Origin: Bordetella parapertussis
Lineage (GTDB): Bacteria; Pseudomonadota; Gammaproteobacteria; Burkholderiales; SG8-39
Assembly (NCBI GenBank): GCA_945897475.1
Contig: CAMDFL010000040.1
Location: 1-32,420 of the forward strand
Length of the DNA stretch: 32,420 bases
Direction: 5' to 3'
Shown: in pieces, positions 1 through 8,645 of the stretch
How the letters are laid out: the number at the start of each line of letters is the position of its first letter
Position numbering within the stretch: position 1 is the first letter of the stretch
Program-made: the position numbers and the translations under genes
Notes under the pieces: model-generated
What the model saw: only the letters and a program-made list of their open reading frames with translations
What the model was told of the DNA's origin: nothing
Database searches by the model: none

Positions 1-408
1 ATCATGCGAGGCGGCATATTTCTTACCGGGCAGTTGTTGCCCATGCTGCGCTTTCCGCTTGAACTTGAATACGCGCATGCCACTCGCTATGGCGACGCGA
101 CCACCGGTGGCGCTTTGCAATGGACTGTGCAGCCGCCGGAAACCGTGAAAAATCGCGCGGTATTGGTCCTGGATGACATTCTGGATGCCGGCCACACCCT
201 AAAGGCGGTTCGCGATCAAGTATTGCTGCAAGGCGCGAAAAGCTGCCACTTGGCGGTGTTGGTGGACAAAGACCTGGGCACCGATAAGCCGATCAAGGCG
301 GATTTTGTCGGACTGATACTCCCCAATAGATACCTCTTCGGTTGCGGTTTGGACGTGCGCGGCGCATGGCGAAATTTGCCGGCGATATATGCGCTAAGGG
401 GGCATTGA
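1..408 (+). CDS. hpt: Hypoxanthine-guanine phosphoribosyltransferase, 5' end missing
   Basis: Purine salvage enzyme that joins hypoxanthine (or guanine) to PRPP, giving IMP (GMP) in the cytoplasm. The reading frame is open from base 1, so the N-terminus lies outside the window and the ATG at 4 is an internal methionine. The visible part has the PRPP-binding loop VLVLDDILDAGHTL (acidic pair followed by a small-residue loop), an upstream HATRYGD segment, and the family C-terminus with NRYLFGCGLDVRGAWRNLP. About 135 residues are present; the family is usually about 180. The stop TGA overlaps the ATG of the next gene (ATGA at 408), indicating translational coupling with the thioinosine phosphorylase whose product hypoxanthine this enzyme would use. 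The family is clear; guanine versus hypoxanthine preference cannot be read from the sequence. Confidence 0.88.
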   Translation: MMRGGIFLTGQLLPMLRFPLELEYAHATRYGDATTGGALQWTVQPPETVKNRAVLVLDDILDAGHTLKAVRDQVLLQGAKSCHLAVLVDKDLGTDKPIKADFVGLILPNRYLFGCGLDVRGAWRNLPAIYALRGH

Positions 409-1148
409 TGCTGGCGGTTATTGGCGGAAGTGGTTTGGCGCAGTTACCCGGATTCGTGATTTCCGGCCAAACAGTGGTGAGCACGCCCTATGGTGCCCCG
501 TCGGCACCGCTCTCGCGCGGGACGCTTGCGGGGGTGCCAGTATTCTTTCTGGCGCGCCATGGCAGTGAGCATTCGATAGCACCACACGAGATTAATTACA
601 GGGCGAATATATGGGCATTAAAAAGCCAGGGGGCATCGCAGATTGTATCGGTGGCGACCGTGGGCGGGATAGGCGCACGCTATCACCCAGGAGCGTTGGC
701 CGTTCCCCATCAAATCATCGATTACACCTGGGGCAGACGGCAAACATTCTTTGATGATGGCGAGCCTGTGACCCATTTGGATTTCACAGAACCTTATTCC
801 CAAGAAATTCGCGCCGCGATTGTCTCGGCGGCGAACGCATGCGGTGAATCGATAGTCCCAGAGGCCGTGTACGCGGTGACTCAAGGACCTCGTCTTGAGA
901 CGGCGGCTGAGATTGATCGATTGGAACGCGATGGGGCCGACATTGTTGGCATGACCGCTATGCCAGAGGCTGTTCTGGCCAGAGAAAAGGATCTCGCCTA
1001 TGGCGCGCTTGCGGTGGTCGCAAACTTCGCGGCCGGGCGTGGTGCCAGTCGCAAACGAATTGATCTGGCCGCCATCCAGGCGGTTCATGGCGAAGCCATG
1101 CAACGCGTTGTTCGAATTCTGCAACGACTTGCCCAGGTGTACCGATGA
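408..1148 (+). CDS. S-methyl-5'-thioinosine phosphorylase (MTAP/PNP family)
   Basis: Nucleoside phosphorylase of the MTAP/PNP type, 246 residues. It begins with the phosphate-binding [10 protein letters not shown] and carries RHG at 50-52, [12 protein letters not shown] at 60-71, [12 protein letters not shown] at 158-169 and [12 protein letters not shown] at 182-193. Near 202-210 it reads AVVANFAAG. Asn occupies the position where adenosine-type MTAPs carry Asp (TDYD), which favours a 6-oxopurine substrate, hence methylthioinosine rather than methylthioadenosine. The reaction would give hypoxanthine plus methylthioribose 1-phosphate. An in-frame ATG at 342 would add 22 residues unlike the family, so 408 is chosen. 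It overlaps hpt and def by ATGA at both ends, so the three genes form one coupled operon. Plain MTAP or PNP activity remains possible. Confidence 0.82.
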   Translation: MLAVIGGSGLAQLPGFVISGQTVVSTPYGAPSAPLSRGTLAGVPVFFLARHGSEHSIAPHEINYRANIWALKSQGASQIVSVATVGGIGARYHPGALAVPHQIIDYTWGRRQTFFDDGEPVTHLDFTEPYSQEIRAAIVSAANACGESIVPEAVYAVTQGPRLETAAEIDRLERDGADIVGMTAMPEAVLAREKDLAYGALAVVANFAAGRGASRKRIDLAAIQAVHGEAMQRVVRILQRLAQVYR

Positions 1149-1675
1149 TTCGCGAGGTTTTGCGAATGGGGGACCCACGCTTGCTTCAAGTAGCCCAGGA
1201 GGTCAGTGCATTCGGTGGCGTGGATTTGTTGAATTTGATCGCCGATATGCAGGACACCATGTCGCACATGGACGGCGCGGGCCTCGCGGCGCCGCAGATC
1301 GGCGTTTCACTCCGCGTGGTGATTTTCGGCGTCAGCCGAAATCCTCGTTACCCTGACGCTGATGAGGTGCCGCAAACCGTCCTGATCAATCCGGTGCTTG
1401 AATTTTCAGATGTAGAAACAGAGGATGGATGGGAGGGATGTCTGTCGGTGCCGGGACTGCGCGGCCTGGTTGCAAGATTCTGTAGCTTGCGCTATCGCGG
1501 TTTTGACCAGTTTGGCACGCCGCTTGCGCGCTCGGCCGAAGGATTTCATGCGCGAGTGGTACAGCACGAATGCGATCACCTTGACGGTATCCTATACCCG
1601 ATGCGAATGACGGATCTATCCAAGCTGGGATTTACCGATGTGTTGTTCCCGGGAATGCGGGAATCAGAAGACTAG
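1145..1675 (+). CDS. def: Peptide deformylase
   Basis: Removes the N-formyl group from nascent proteins at the ribosome. The 176 residues show the three deformylase motifs in order: [10 protein letters not shown] at 44-53, EGCLS at 97-101 and QHECDHLDG at 140-148. The metal ligands are therefore Cys99, His141 and His145, with Glu142 as catalytic base. Length is normal. The start ATG overlaps the TGA of the phosphorylase gene. This is not the usual def-fmt pairing: here def is the last gene of a purine-salvage operon, and it converges on glnD with a gap of 45 bases. Bacteria often carry several def copies, so this may not be the only or main one. Confidence 0.93.
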   Translation: MIREVLRMGDPRLLQVAQEVSAFGGVDLLNLIADMQDTMSHMDGAGLAAPQIGVSLRVVIFGVSRNPRYPDADEVPQTVLINPVLEFSDVETEDGWEGCLSVPGLRGLVARFCSLRYRGFDQFGTPLARSAEGFHARVVQHECDHLDGILYPMRMTDLSKLGFTDVLFPGMRESED

Positions 1676-1720
1676 CGCGAGGAATAGGGAGAGGAACAGC
1701 GCTTTCTCATGCGGCCGGGT

Positions 1721-4348
1721 TTATGCGTGCGCCAGGCGGGGCAGTGGTTCCGGAGTCAAAGTTTCAAGGAGGTCTTGTTCCAAAAGGAGCACCGCCCGTG
1801 GATTATCCAAGGAGGCGCCACTGAGAACGAAAACGTCCTCGGCACGCCCTCCGAGGGTGACGATTTTAGCCATGTGGAGATTCACGCCGTATTGTTCCAA
1901 TACGATGGCGATGCTATGCAGTAATCCTGGACGGTCTCCGGCGGTTATGGAAAGCAGGTGGTACTGTCCCCTTTCATCGGCTCGAATATTCACCTCCGCC
2001 TGAATTGGAAAGTGTCGCAGTTGTCGTGAAATGCGACCTCGGATAGCTTTAGATAGCGGATCTTGCGTAACTAGTTTTGAGCGCAGGTCATACTCAATCA
2101 GCGCGATCATTTCACGATAGCCAGGGGTATTGACTGCTCCCATGATTTGGAAAGTATCCAAAGCGAAGCCGTGTCTGGTTGTGTGAATTTTTGCGTCCAC
2201 AATGTTGTAGCCCTTGGCGCCAAGATAACCGCATATTCGGGCAAACAACCCTGCTTGATCCTTGACGTAGATCATTACCTGCAGGCCTTCGCCCACCGGA
2301 GAGAGCCTCGCTTTCACGATTGGACTCACCGATTGCGGATGTCGATAGAGATGACGGACTTGCCAGGCGAGCTCCTGGGCGTCATGACGAAGAAAATAGG
2401 GCACGTCCAATTGCTTCCAAATTTCCTCCTGCACGCCATCGGACAAGCCATACAGGCGCAATAGTCTAAGAGCCTCCTCCTGCTTTCGTCGAATTTCATT
2501 GTCGAACGCGACGTTTTCTCCTCGAAGCAGCCGGTCGGCGGCGTGGAACAAGTCCTCTAGAAGCTTGCCTTTCCATGCGTTCCAGACCTTGGGACTGGTG
2601 CCTCGAATATCCGCAACAGTAATCAAATATAGCGCGATAAGTTGTCGTTCGGTCTTGACGATCTCGACAAATCTACGAATGACATCTGGGTCGGCCAGAT
2701 CCTGTTTTTGGGCCACGGCAGACATGGTGAGATGGTGCTCGACCAGAAACACCACCAGATCGGTATCACCCTCGGGAATACCGTGCGCATGACAGAATCG
2801 GCGTGCGTCGGACTTTCCTAACGTGGAGTGGTCGCCGCCTCTGCCTTTGGCGATATCGTGAAAAATGGCGGCGACGTATAGCAGCCAATGTTTGTCAAAC
2901 CCCGCGATTAAGCGGCTGCACAAGGGAAATTCGTGACCTGCCTCCGCCATAGTGAATCGGCGAAGATTGCGAACCACGGTGAGAATGTGCTGGTCAACGG
3001 TATACGCGTGGAAAAGGTCGTGTTGCATTTGACCGACGATGCGTCGGAATGCGGGAAGGTAAGCCCCTAGAATGCCGTACTGGTTCATGCGGCGAAGACC
3101 ATGGACGATCCCTCGCGATTGCTGAAAAAACTCCAGAAAATTCGCCTTGTTGACCGGGTCATGGCGAAATTGCGCATTGATGGTTTCACGGGCGCGCCAT
3201 AGTGCGCGCAGAGTTCTTGCGGTCATGCCCTTGAGGTCGGAATGTTTTTGCATGATCAAAAAGCATTCCAGAATCGCGTGCGGTTCCCTCGCAAATATGT
3301 CCTCCGCGCATATGTCCAGCAAATCGCGCTGCTTGCTGAAGCGGTCGTTGATTTTTTCACCGTCCTCAGCTGGGCTCGGAAATGCCGCTGCTTCGAGATT
3401 TTGCATCAGAAGAACGTTCAGTTGAGAGATTGCCTTGGCGCTGCGATAGTACTTCTGCATTAATTGTTCGCTGGCACGTTTGCCCAAGGTGGCGGTGTAT
3501 CCCAATTCACGTGCGAGACGATCCTGATAATCGAAAAGCAGTCGATCCTCGCGGCGTCCCGCCAGGTAGTGAAGCCGAATTCGCAGCGTTTGGAGAAATC
3601 GTTCATGTCGAGCCGCTTGTCTTGCCTCGACTGTGGTAATGAATCCGCTCGCCGCCAGATCGGACCAACGCTCGCCCAAGCCACATCCCAGCGCAATCCA
3701 GCGAATGACCTGAAGGTCGCGAAGTCCGCCGGGGGACTCCTTCACATTGGGCTCGAGGCTGTAGGGGCTGTCGTGGTATTTGGCGTGCCGCTGCGCCTGT
3801 TCGAGTTGCTTTGCCTTGAGAAAGGCGCGCGCATCCAGTGATTGCCTTGCGCCCAGCCGCAGGGCCTGAATCAATTTTCGTTGCCCCGCCAGCGGCCTGG
3901 CTTCCAGAAGAGCGGTGCGCACGGTTACGTCCAGATTTGCTTCTTCGATGCATTGCCGAACGGTGCGCACGCTGTGACCGACCTCGAGTCCGAGATCCCA
4001 AAGTCGTCCGATGAATGCCGCAATACTTGCCGCCATGGCTTCGCCGGGATCGCTTTGCAACAGCACCAGCATGTCGACATCAGAGTGGGGGAAAAGCTTT
4101 CCGTGCCCGAATCCGCCCACAGCCAATAATGCGATATCGCGTGGGAAGCTCAGTGATTCCCAGGTGTCTCGAAGAACCCGGTCAATTAGTTTGCAATGCG
4201 CATGAAGCAAGGCCGGGGTGCCGTTACCCTCTTCAAAGCGCATTCGAAGCGTAGCGCGGGCAACTTTGAGGTCGTTTCGTAGGCGTTGAATTTCGGCCTG
4301 AATTTCGGCCTTATCCGAGAGACTCTTCGGATTGTCGGCGTTTTGCAC
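1721..4348 (-). CDS. glnD: Bifunctional [protein-PII] uridylyltransferase / uridylyl-removing enzyme
   Basis: Glutamine sensor that uridylylates PII when nitrogen is short and removes UMP when glutamine is high. The 875 residues contain the nucleotidyltransferase core with GG at 78-79 and SDVD (Asp90, Asp92), the GlnD signature KESPGGLRDLQ near 203-213, an HD hydrolase domain with HDIAKGRGGDHS starting at 497, and two C-terminal ACT domains (KDQAGLFARICGYLGAKG and GDRPGLLHSIAIVLEQYG). Length matches the family. The start used is GTG at 4348, 12 bases downstream of the map stop, so map and glnD are probably co-transcribed. No convincing ribosome binding site precedes the GTG; the next methionine (MRFEEG, residue 36) would still leave the catalytic domain intact. 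The gene converges on def. Confidence 0.95.
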   Translation of the reverse strand: MQNADNPKSLSDKAEIQAEIQRLRNDLKVARATLRMRFEEGNGTPALLHAHCKLIDRVLRDTWESLSFPRDIALLAVGGFGHGKLFPHSDVDMLVLLQSDPGEAMAASIAAFIGRLWDLGLEVGHSVRTVRQCIEEANLDVTVRTALLEARPLAGQRKLIQALRLGARQSLDARAFLKAKQLEQAQRHAKYHDSPYSLEPNVKESPGGLRDLQVIRWIALGCGLGERWSDLAASGFITTVEARQAARHERFLQTLRIRLHYLAGRREDRLLFDYQDRLARELGYTATLGKRASEQLMQKYYRSAKAISQLNVLLMQNLEAAAFPSPAEDGEKINDRFSKQRDLLDICAEDIFAREPHAILECFLIMQKHSDLKGMTARTLRALWRARETINAQFRHDPVNKANFLEFFQQSRGIVHGLRRMNQYGILGAYLPAFRRIVGQMQHDLFHAYTVDQHILTVVRNLRRFTMAEAGHEFPLCSRLIAGFDKHWLLYVAAIFHDIAKGRGGDHSTLGKSDARRFCHAHGIPEGDTDLVVFLVEHHLTMSAVAQKQDLADPDVIRRFVEIVKTERQLIALYLITVADIRGTSPKVWNAWKGKLLEDLFHAADRLLRGENVAFDNEIRRKQEEALRLLRLYGLSDGVQEEIWKQLDVPYFLRHDAQELAWQVRHLYRHPQSVSPIVKARLSPVGEGLQVMIYVKDQAGLFARICGYLGAKGYNIVDAKIHTTRHGFALDTFQIMGAVNTPGYREMIALIEYDLRSKLVTQDPLSKAIRGRISRQLRHFPIQAEVNIRADERGQYHLLSITAGDRPGLLHSIAIVLEQYGVNLHMAKIVTLGGRAEDVFVLSGASLDNPRAVLLLEQDLLETLTPEPLPRLAHA

Positions 4349-4360
4349 AGGCAGAGCCGC

Positions 4361-5179
4361 TTACTTACCTGCGGCTGCAAATTGCTGGGTAGAAGGTTCA
4401 GGTGCCACACCCGCCGAAACCGTCAATACCTCATAGCCGGAATCGGTCACCAGTACGGTATGCTCCCATTGAGCCGAAAGGCTGTGATCCTTGGTGACGA
4501 TGGTCCAACCATCCGCAAGTTCCCGAATCGCGGCAGCACCAGCATTAACCATGGGTTCGATGGTGAAAATCATGCCTGGTTGAAGTCTTGCGCCGGTTCC
4601 GGCGCGGCCATAGTGAAGCACTTGCGGTTCTTCATGAAATCGCCTGCCTATGCCGTGTCCGCAAAACTCTCTGACCACACTGTAGCGATGGCCCTCGGCG
4701 TGCCGCTGGATTGCTGCGCCGATATCGCCGAGGTAAGCACCAGGACGAACAGCCTTTATGCCTATCCACATGCATTCGAAGGTCACCTCGCAGAGTCGTT
4801 TGGCCTGAATCGAGGGTTCACCGGCAAAAAACATTCGGCTGGTATCGCCGTGATAACCGTCCTTGATAACCGTAATATCAACATTGATGGCATCGCCAGA
4901 TTTCAACACTCGTTCGCCTGGAATGCCATGGCACACCTGATGATTGACCGAGGTGCAGATGGATTTCGGGTAGGGCTTATACCCTGGTGGCGCGTAGTTC
5001 AGTGGCGCGGGAATGGTTTTCTGGACGTCAACCATGAATTCATGGCAAAGCCGATCCAACTCGCCCGTGGTGATTCCCGGCATTACGTGCGGGGCGATGA
5101 AATCCAGCACTTCACCGGCAAGACGCCCGGCAACGCGCATTTTCTCGATTTCGTCAATGGTCTTGATTTCTATTGGCAT
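4361..5179 (-). CDS. map: Methionine aminopeptidase, type I
   Basis: Removes the initiator methionine from new proteins after deformylation. With the GTG codon at 5182 counted as residue 1 (273 residues), all active-site residues of type I enzymes are present: His85 (VCHGIP), Asp102 (NVDITV), Asp113 (GDTSRM), His176 (GHGIGRRFH), Glu209 (FTIEPM) and Glu240 (WEHT). I place the start at the ATG at 5179, directly after that GTG, giving 272 residues. A tail of about 18 residues (GVAPEPSTQQFAAAGK) extends past the catalytic fold and has low complexity. The gene is divergent from rpsB, as in many beta- and gammaproteobacteria, and is followed by glnD in the same direction. Confidence 0.95.
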   Translation of the reverse strand: MPIEIKTIDEIEKMRVAGRLAGEVLDFIAPHVMPGITTGELDRLCHEFMVDVQKTIPAPLNYAPPGYKPYPKSICTSVNHQVCHGIPGERVLKSGDAINVDITVIKDGYHGDTSRMFFAGEPSIQAKRLCEVTFECMWIGIKAVRPGAYLGDIGAAIQRHAEGHRYSVVREFCGHGIGRRFHEEPQVLHYGRAGTGARLQPGMIFTIEPMVNAGAAAIRELADGWTIVTKDHSLSAQWEHTVLVTDSGYEVLTVSAGVAPEPSTQQFAAAGK

Positions 5180-5209
5180 CACAGTGCGGATTATTTAAAA
5201 AAGCGTGAG

Positions 5210-5238
5210 AGCATATGCGATCCGACTAGATTGGGCAA
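5210..5238 (-). promoter_or_regulatory. Candidate sigma-70 promoter of map-glnD
   Basis: On the minus strand TTGCCC (5233-5238) and TATGCT (5210-5215) are separated by exactly 17 bases. Each hexamer matches the consensus at four of six positions. Transcription would begin near 5203, leaving a leader of about 24 bases before the map ATG. Assigned by eye only. Confidence 0.42.
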
Positions 5239-5351
5239 TTGCTTGAGGATGACATAGCTTAGGATGATATTCGCGGAACAAGTTTGCTGGTCCGCAGGTG
5301 TCACTAATATATTGTTTGATATGGAAAAAATGCAAATTTATGGTTTGCCTA

Positions 5352-5360
5352 TGGTACACT
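5352..5360 (+). promoter_or_regulatory. Candidate extended -10 promoter upstream of rpsB
   Basis: TGGTACACT has the TGn extension plus a TACACT hexamer (5355-5360). No good -35 box lies 17 bases upstream, which an extended -10 can tolerate. Transcription would start near 5367, inside the 12-base palindrome at 5365-5376, and produce a leader of about 135 bases. It competes with the second candidate at 5407-5412. Confidence 0.3.
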
Positions 5361-5364
5361 TACT

Positions 5365-5376
5365 GACTGGCCAGTC
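5365..5376. repeat. Perfect 12-bp palindrome between map and rpsB
   Basis: GACTGGCCAGTC is its own reverse complement. It lies 5 bases past the first candidate rpsB -10 box and upstream of the second, a position where a bound protein could affect rpsB transcription. It is not an operator that I recognise. Confidence 0.6.
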
Positions 5377-5406
5377 CTGGTCGGTAATAATTTATTATTA
5401 ACTTTT

Positions 5407-5412
5407 TATAAT
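5407..5412 (+). promoter_or_regulatory. Candidate second rpsB promoter (-10 TATAAT)
   Basis: A perfect TATAAT follows a very AT-rich stretch that includes the palindrome TAATAATTTATTATTA (5385-5400), and it is followed by a GC-rich discriminator (CTTGCCGC). That arrangement is common at growth-rate controlled ribosomal promoters. The -35 region is poor. The start would be near 5419, at the base of the leader hairpin. Confidence 0.38.
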
Positions 5413-5416
5413 CTTG

Positions 5417-5478
5417 CCGCACTCCCGATAGGGTGCTCCGCTTCGTCGGGGTCTTGAGGAGTCGCGGTTTTTGAAACC
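5417..5478 (+). promoter_or_regulatory. Structured rpsB 5' leader, possible S2 autoregulatory site
   Basis: CCGCACTCC (5417-5425) pairs with GGAGT-c-GCGG (5458-5467), giving a nine-pair stem with one bulged C. The enclosed loop contains short CGA/TCG complementarity. GGTTT (5466-5470) can instead pair with AAACC (5474-5478), and this overlaps the 3' arm of the first stem, so the two folds are mutually exclusive. The rpsB ribosome binding site GGAGA (5486-5490) follows. In gammaproteobacteria the rpsB-tsf leader is repressed by ribosomal protein S2. That this leader does the same is an inference from its position and structure. Confidence 0.4.
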
Positions 5479-5501
5479 CTAGTCTGGAGAAGCATCGATC
5501 C

Positions 5502-6257
5502 ATGTCGACAACCATGCGTCAAATGTTGGAAGCGGGTGTGCATTTTGGGCATCAAACCCGTTATTGGAATCCCAAGATGGCGCCATTTATCTTCGGGCAT
5601 CGCAACAAGATTCATATCATCAACCTCGAAAAAACGATGGTGATGTATCAAGAGGCGATGAAGCATCTGCGGCAACTGTCAAGCAATAAAGGGACTGTGC
5701 TTTTCGTGGGCACCAAGCGCCAGGCCCGCGAAATCATTCGCGAGGAAGCGGAGCGTTGTGGTTCCCCCTATGTGGATCATCGGTGGCTTGGCGGCATGCT
5801 TACCAATTTCAAGACGGTGCGCCAGTCGATCAAGCGCTTGAGGGATCTCCTGGCCATGGTTGAGGATGGTTCCCTGGAGCGTTTGTCGAAGAAGGAAGCC
5901 TTAAGCTACCAGAGAGAAACCGTCAAATTGCAGCGCAGCCTGGGTGGTATCAAGGATCTGGAGAAGCTTCCCGATGCGATATTTGTGATTGACGTGGGCT
6001 ACCAGAAAGGTGCAATTGCCGAGGCGCAAAAGCTTGGCATCCCGGTCATCGGTGTTGTGGATACCAACCATTCTCCTGTTGGGATTGCCTACGTAATTCC
6101 GGGGAACGACGACTCCAGTCGAGCGATCAGATTGTATGCGCGCGGTGTTGCCGATTCCGTTTTGGAAGGCAGAAACCAGTCCCTCCAGGAGATAGTTGCC
6201 AGCGTGACGAGTGACGATTTCGTGGAAATCGACGAATCTCAGGCGCGAGGCGCGTAA
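5502..6257 (+). CDS. rpsB: 30S ribosomal protein S2
   Basis: Ribosomal protein S2 of the small subunit, needed for S1 binding and translation initiation. The 251 residues include [19 protein letters not shown] near 8-26, [10 protein letters not shown], the FVGTKRQA segment, [12 protein letters not shown] and the [20 protein letters not shown] / [19 protein letters not shown] region. Length is normal for proteobacteria. The ATG is preceded by GGAGA 11 bases upstream. It heads the rpsB-tsf-pyrH-frr cluster and is separated from tsf by a hairpin with a T run. Confidence 0.98.
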   Translation: MSTTMRQMLEAGVHFGHQTRYWNPKMAPFIFGHRNKIHIINLEKTMVMYQEAMKHLRQLSSNKGTVLFVGTKRQAREIIREEAERCGSPYVDHRWLGGMLTNFKTVRQSIKRLRDLLAMVEDGSLERLSKKEALSYQRETVKLQRSLGGIKDLEKLPDAIFVIDVGYQKGAIAEAQKLGIPVIGVVDTNHSPVGIAYVIPGNDDSSRAIRLYARGVADSVLEGRNQSLQEIVASVTSDDFVEIDESQARGA

Positions 6258-6284
6258 CCGGACTGATGTCTGACAATTGACCTC

Positions 6285-6308
6285 AAAGGGGCGCATGCCC
6301 CTTTTTTT
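6285..6308 (+). terminator. Intercistronic terminator-like hairpin between rpsB and tsf
   Basis: AAAGGGGC (6285-6292) pairs perfectly with GCCCCTTT (6297-6304) across a GCAT loop and is followed by more T residues (to 6308). It lies in the 73-base rpsB-tsf gap, 22 bases before the tsf ATG. Its form is that of a Rho-independent terminator. A partial terminator here would make tsf transcripts fewer than rpsB transcripts, as is known for E. coli rpsB-tsf. Confidence 0.7.
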
Positions 6309-6330
6309 GAACCTTTTCGAGGATGGTGTT

Positions 6331-7221
6331 ATGGCGGAAATAACCGCAAGCATGGTCAAGGAGCTTCGCGAGAAGACCGACGCACCTATGATGGAATGCA
6401 AGAAGGCGCTAACTGAGGCCAATGGAGACTCATCAAAGGCGGAAGAAATCCTTCGGATAAAACTGGGAAACAGGGCTTCCAAGGCTGCCTCCAGGGTGGC
6501 AGCGGAAGGCGTTGTGGGTTTGTTTACGAGCGGTGACGGCAAGCTCGCAGGTATGGTTGAACTGAATTGCGAAACCGATTTTGTGGCGAAAAACGAGGAT
6601 TTTCTCGGCTTCGCTGCCGATCTTGCGCGCCTGGTGGCCCAGAATAGTCCTGCTGATACAACTGTTTTGGCCGGTCTTGCGCTTGGAGAGGCTACCGTCG
6701 AGGAAACCCGCAAACGACTTGTTGGCAAGATCGGGGAAAATCTTTCAATTCGGCGGTTCGCACGGATCGAAGCCAAAGGACGGGTGGCACACTATGTTCA
6801 TGCCGGCGCGAAGATAGGCGTCCTGGTCGATGTATCCGGGGGGGATGAGCAATTGGCACGCGACCTTGCGATGCATGTGGCGGCAGCCAAACCCGTTGCA
6901 ATCTCCCGCGACGAAGTGCCGGCGGAATTGATCAAAAAAGAACGGGACATTGCAGTTGCCAAGGCTGCGGAGTCAGGCAAGCCGGCCAATATCGTCGAGA
7001 AAATGGTCGAGGGCAGTGTCCAAAAATATCTGAATGAAATTGCATTAATGGGCCAAGCCTTCGTCAAGGATGACAAACAAACTATTGAAACCTTGCTCAA
7101 ATCAAGGCAGGCATCAATTTCACGATTTGTACTTTTCGTGGTCGGCGAAGGTATTGATAAGAAAACCACGGATTTTGCGGCGGAAGTCCAGGCGCAAGCC
7201 AATCAGGCGACCCGGGTTTGA
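6331..7221 (+). CDS. tsf: Translation elongation factor Ts
   Basis: Nucleotide exchange factor that releases GDP from EF-Tu. The protein has 296 residues from the ATG at 6331. It begins [20 protein letters not shown], then [12 protein letters not shown] (the UBA-like N-terminal domain that contacts EF-Tu), followed by the core motif [15 protein letters not shown] and the C-terminal segment around [15 protein letters not shown] longer frame from 6277 would add 18 residues encoded by the terminator hairpin, so it is rejected. It is followed by pyrH after 27 bases. Confidence 0.97.
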   Translation: MAEITASMVKELREKTDAPMMECKKALTEANGDSSKAEEILRIKLGNRASKAASRVAAEGVVGLFTSGDGKLAGMVELNCETDFVAKNEDFLGFAADLARLVAQNSPADTTVLAGLALGEATVEETRKRLVGKIGENLSIRRFARIEAKGRVAHYVHAGAKIGVLVDVSGGDEQLARDLAMHVAAAKPVAISRDEVPAELIKKERDIAVAKAAESGKPANIVEKMVEGSVQKYLNEIALMGQAFVKDDKQTIETLLKSRQASISRFVLFVVGEGIDKKTTDFAAEVQAQANQATRV

Positions 7222-7248
7222 GTTTCTGAGCATTTAAGGCGGGATTTC

Positions 7249-7965
7249 ATGGGTTCACCCAAGTACAAGCGTATTCTGCTCAAACTGTCTGGCGAAGCAT
7301 TGATGGGCGGTGATCAATATGGGATCAGTCGTCAAATGTTGGATTGCATCGTCGCCGAAATTGGTCAGGTGGCGTCGCTGGGATTGGAAATTGGCGTTGT
7401 AATTGGCGGCGGAAATATTTTTCGAGGTCTTGCGCCGGGTGCCGTTGGCATGGACAGGGCGACCGCGGACTATATGGGTATGCTTGCCACCATCATGAAC
7501 GCACTGGCCCTGCAGGATGCCATGCGGCAGGTTGGAATAAATGCCCGAGTACAGTCCGCACTTAGTATCGAACAGGTTTGTGAGACCTATATTCGAGGCA
7601 AGGCGATTCGCCACCTGGAAGAGGGAAAGATCGTCATTTTCGCTGCAGGCACCGGCAATCCATTTTTTACCACCGATACCGCCGCGGCGTTGCGTGGCAG
7701 CGAAATTGGCGCGGAGATCGTACTCAAGGCCACCAAGGTTGACGGTGTTTACACGGCCGATCCCAAGATTCATAAGGACGCGACGCGGTATAAACGATTA
7801 TCGTTCGATGAGGCAATTGGTAAGCAGTTGAAGGTAATGGATGCGACGGCGTTTGCGCTCTGCCGCGACCAAAATTTGCCGATTACGGTATTCAGCATTT
7901 TCAAACCGGGGGCGATGAAACGTATCGTTCTTGGTGAAGACGAGGGTACCTACGTTCATACTTGA
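7249..7965 (+). CDS. pyrH: UMP kinase
   Basis: Phosphorylates UMP to UDP with ATP; a hexameric amino-acid-kinase-fold enzyme of pyrimidine synthesis in the cytoplasm. The 238 residues show [14 protein letters not shown] at the N-terminus, [10 protein letters not shown] (phosphate-binding glycines), [20 protein letters not shown], the [16 protein letters not shown] loop and [11 protein letters not shown]. Length and start match the family. It sits between tsf and frr in the conserved order. Confidence 0.97.
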   Translation: MGSPKYKRILLKLSGEALMGGDQYGISRQMLDCIVAEIGQVASLGLEIGVVIGGGNIFRGLAPGAVGMDRATADYMGMLATIMNALALQDAMRQVGINARVQSALSIEQVCETYIRGKAIRHLEEGKIVIFAAGTGNPFFTTDTAAALRGSEIGAEIVLKATKVDGVYTADPKIHKDATRYKRLSFDEAIGKQLKVMDATAFALCRDQNLPITVFSIFKPGAMKRIVLGEDEGTYVHT

Positions 7966-8075
7966 GGATTGAAAGTAGATCATGGATTCGAAAGCATTTG
8001 AGCATCCGAGTCTACATTTCCGAAAGGGCAGGGCGCGGGAAACCCGATGACGATCCGCATGCCAATAGAGGCGCC

Positions 8076-8636
8076 ATGAACACAGCAGACATCAAGAAAA
8101 ATGCCGAACAGAAGATGCAAAAATCGCTTGAATCCCTGAAGGTGGATTTGAGTAAGATTCGGACTGGTCGGGCACATACCGGGATTCTCGATCATGTCAA
8201 AGTCGACTACTACGGTACACCCACCGCCATTACCCAGTTGGCTAATGTCAGTCTGATCGATGCGCGAACCATAGCGGTGACGCCATGGGAGAAAAAAATG
8301 GTCGGCGCGGTGGAGAAAGCGATACGCGATTCGGATTTGGGTTTAAATCCGGCGACCCAGGGGGAGACCATCAGGGTTCCAATGCCTGCACTGACCGAGG
8401 AACGTCGTAGGGAATTGACAAAACTGGTCAAAACTGAAGGCGAAGGCGCACGAGTGGCAATTCGCAATGTCAGGCGCGATGCCAACAACGCGGCCAAGGA
8501 TTTGCTCAAGAACAAAGTTATCTCCGAGGATCAGGAAGGTCAATCGCAGGACGAAATCCAGAAACTGACCGACCGATTCATTGCCGAAGTGGACAAGATT
8601 CTTGTGTCCAAGGAAACAGAATTGATGTCGATTTGA
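8076..8636 (+). CDS. frr: Ribosome recycling factor
   Basis: Splits post-termination ribosomes together with EF-G. The 186 residues (family about 185) contain [20 protein letters not shown] near the start, [40 protein letters not shown] and the helical C-terminus with [20 protein letters not shown]. The ATG at 8076 is chosen because the frame upstream to 7962 encodes 38 unrelated residues. GAGG lies a few bases upstream as the ribosome binding site. The 110-base gap after pyrH has no gene of its own. Confidence 0.97.
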   Translation: MNTADIKKNAEQKMQKSLESLKVDLSKIRTGRAHTGILDHVKVDYYGTPTAITQLANVSLIDARTIAVTPWEKKMVGAVEKAIRDSDLGLNPATQGETIRVPMPALTEERRRELTKLVKTEGEGARVAIRNVRRDANNAAKDLLKNKVISEDQEGQSQDEIQKLTDRFIAEVDKILVSKETELMSI

Positions 8637-8645
8637 ACGCTTAGC

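Noticed and set aside
3141..3200. Possible start of a separate gene inside glnD
   Set aside because: The GlnD frame continues uninterrupted with HD and ACT domains on both sides.
4286..5257. Long open frame on the plus strand opposite map (323 codons)
   Set aside because: The minus strand encodes a complete methionine aminopeptidase with all active-site residues; the antisense product has no recognisable domain.
5901..6776. Open frame on the minus strand opposite rpsB and tsf (291 codons)
   Set aside because: Spans two conserved plus-strand genes and the terminator hairpin; composition is Ser/Arg-rich with no recognisable motif.
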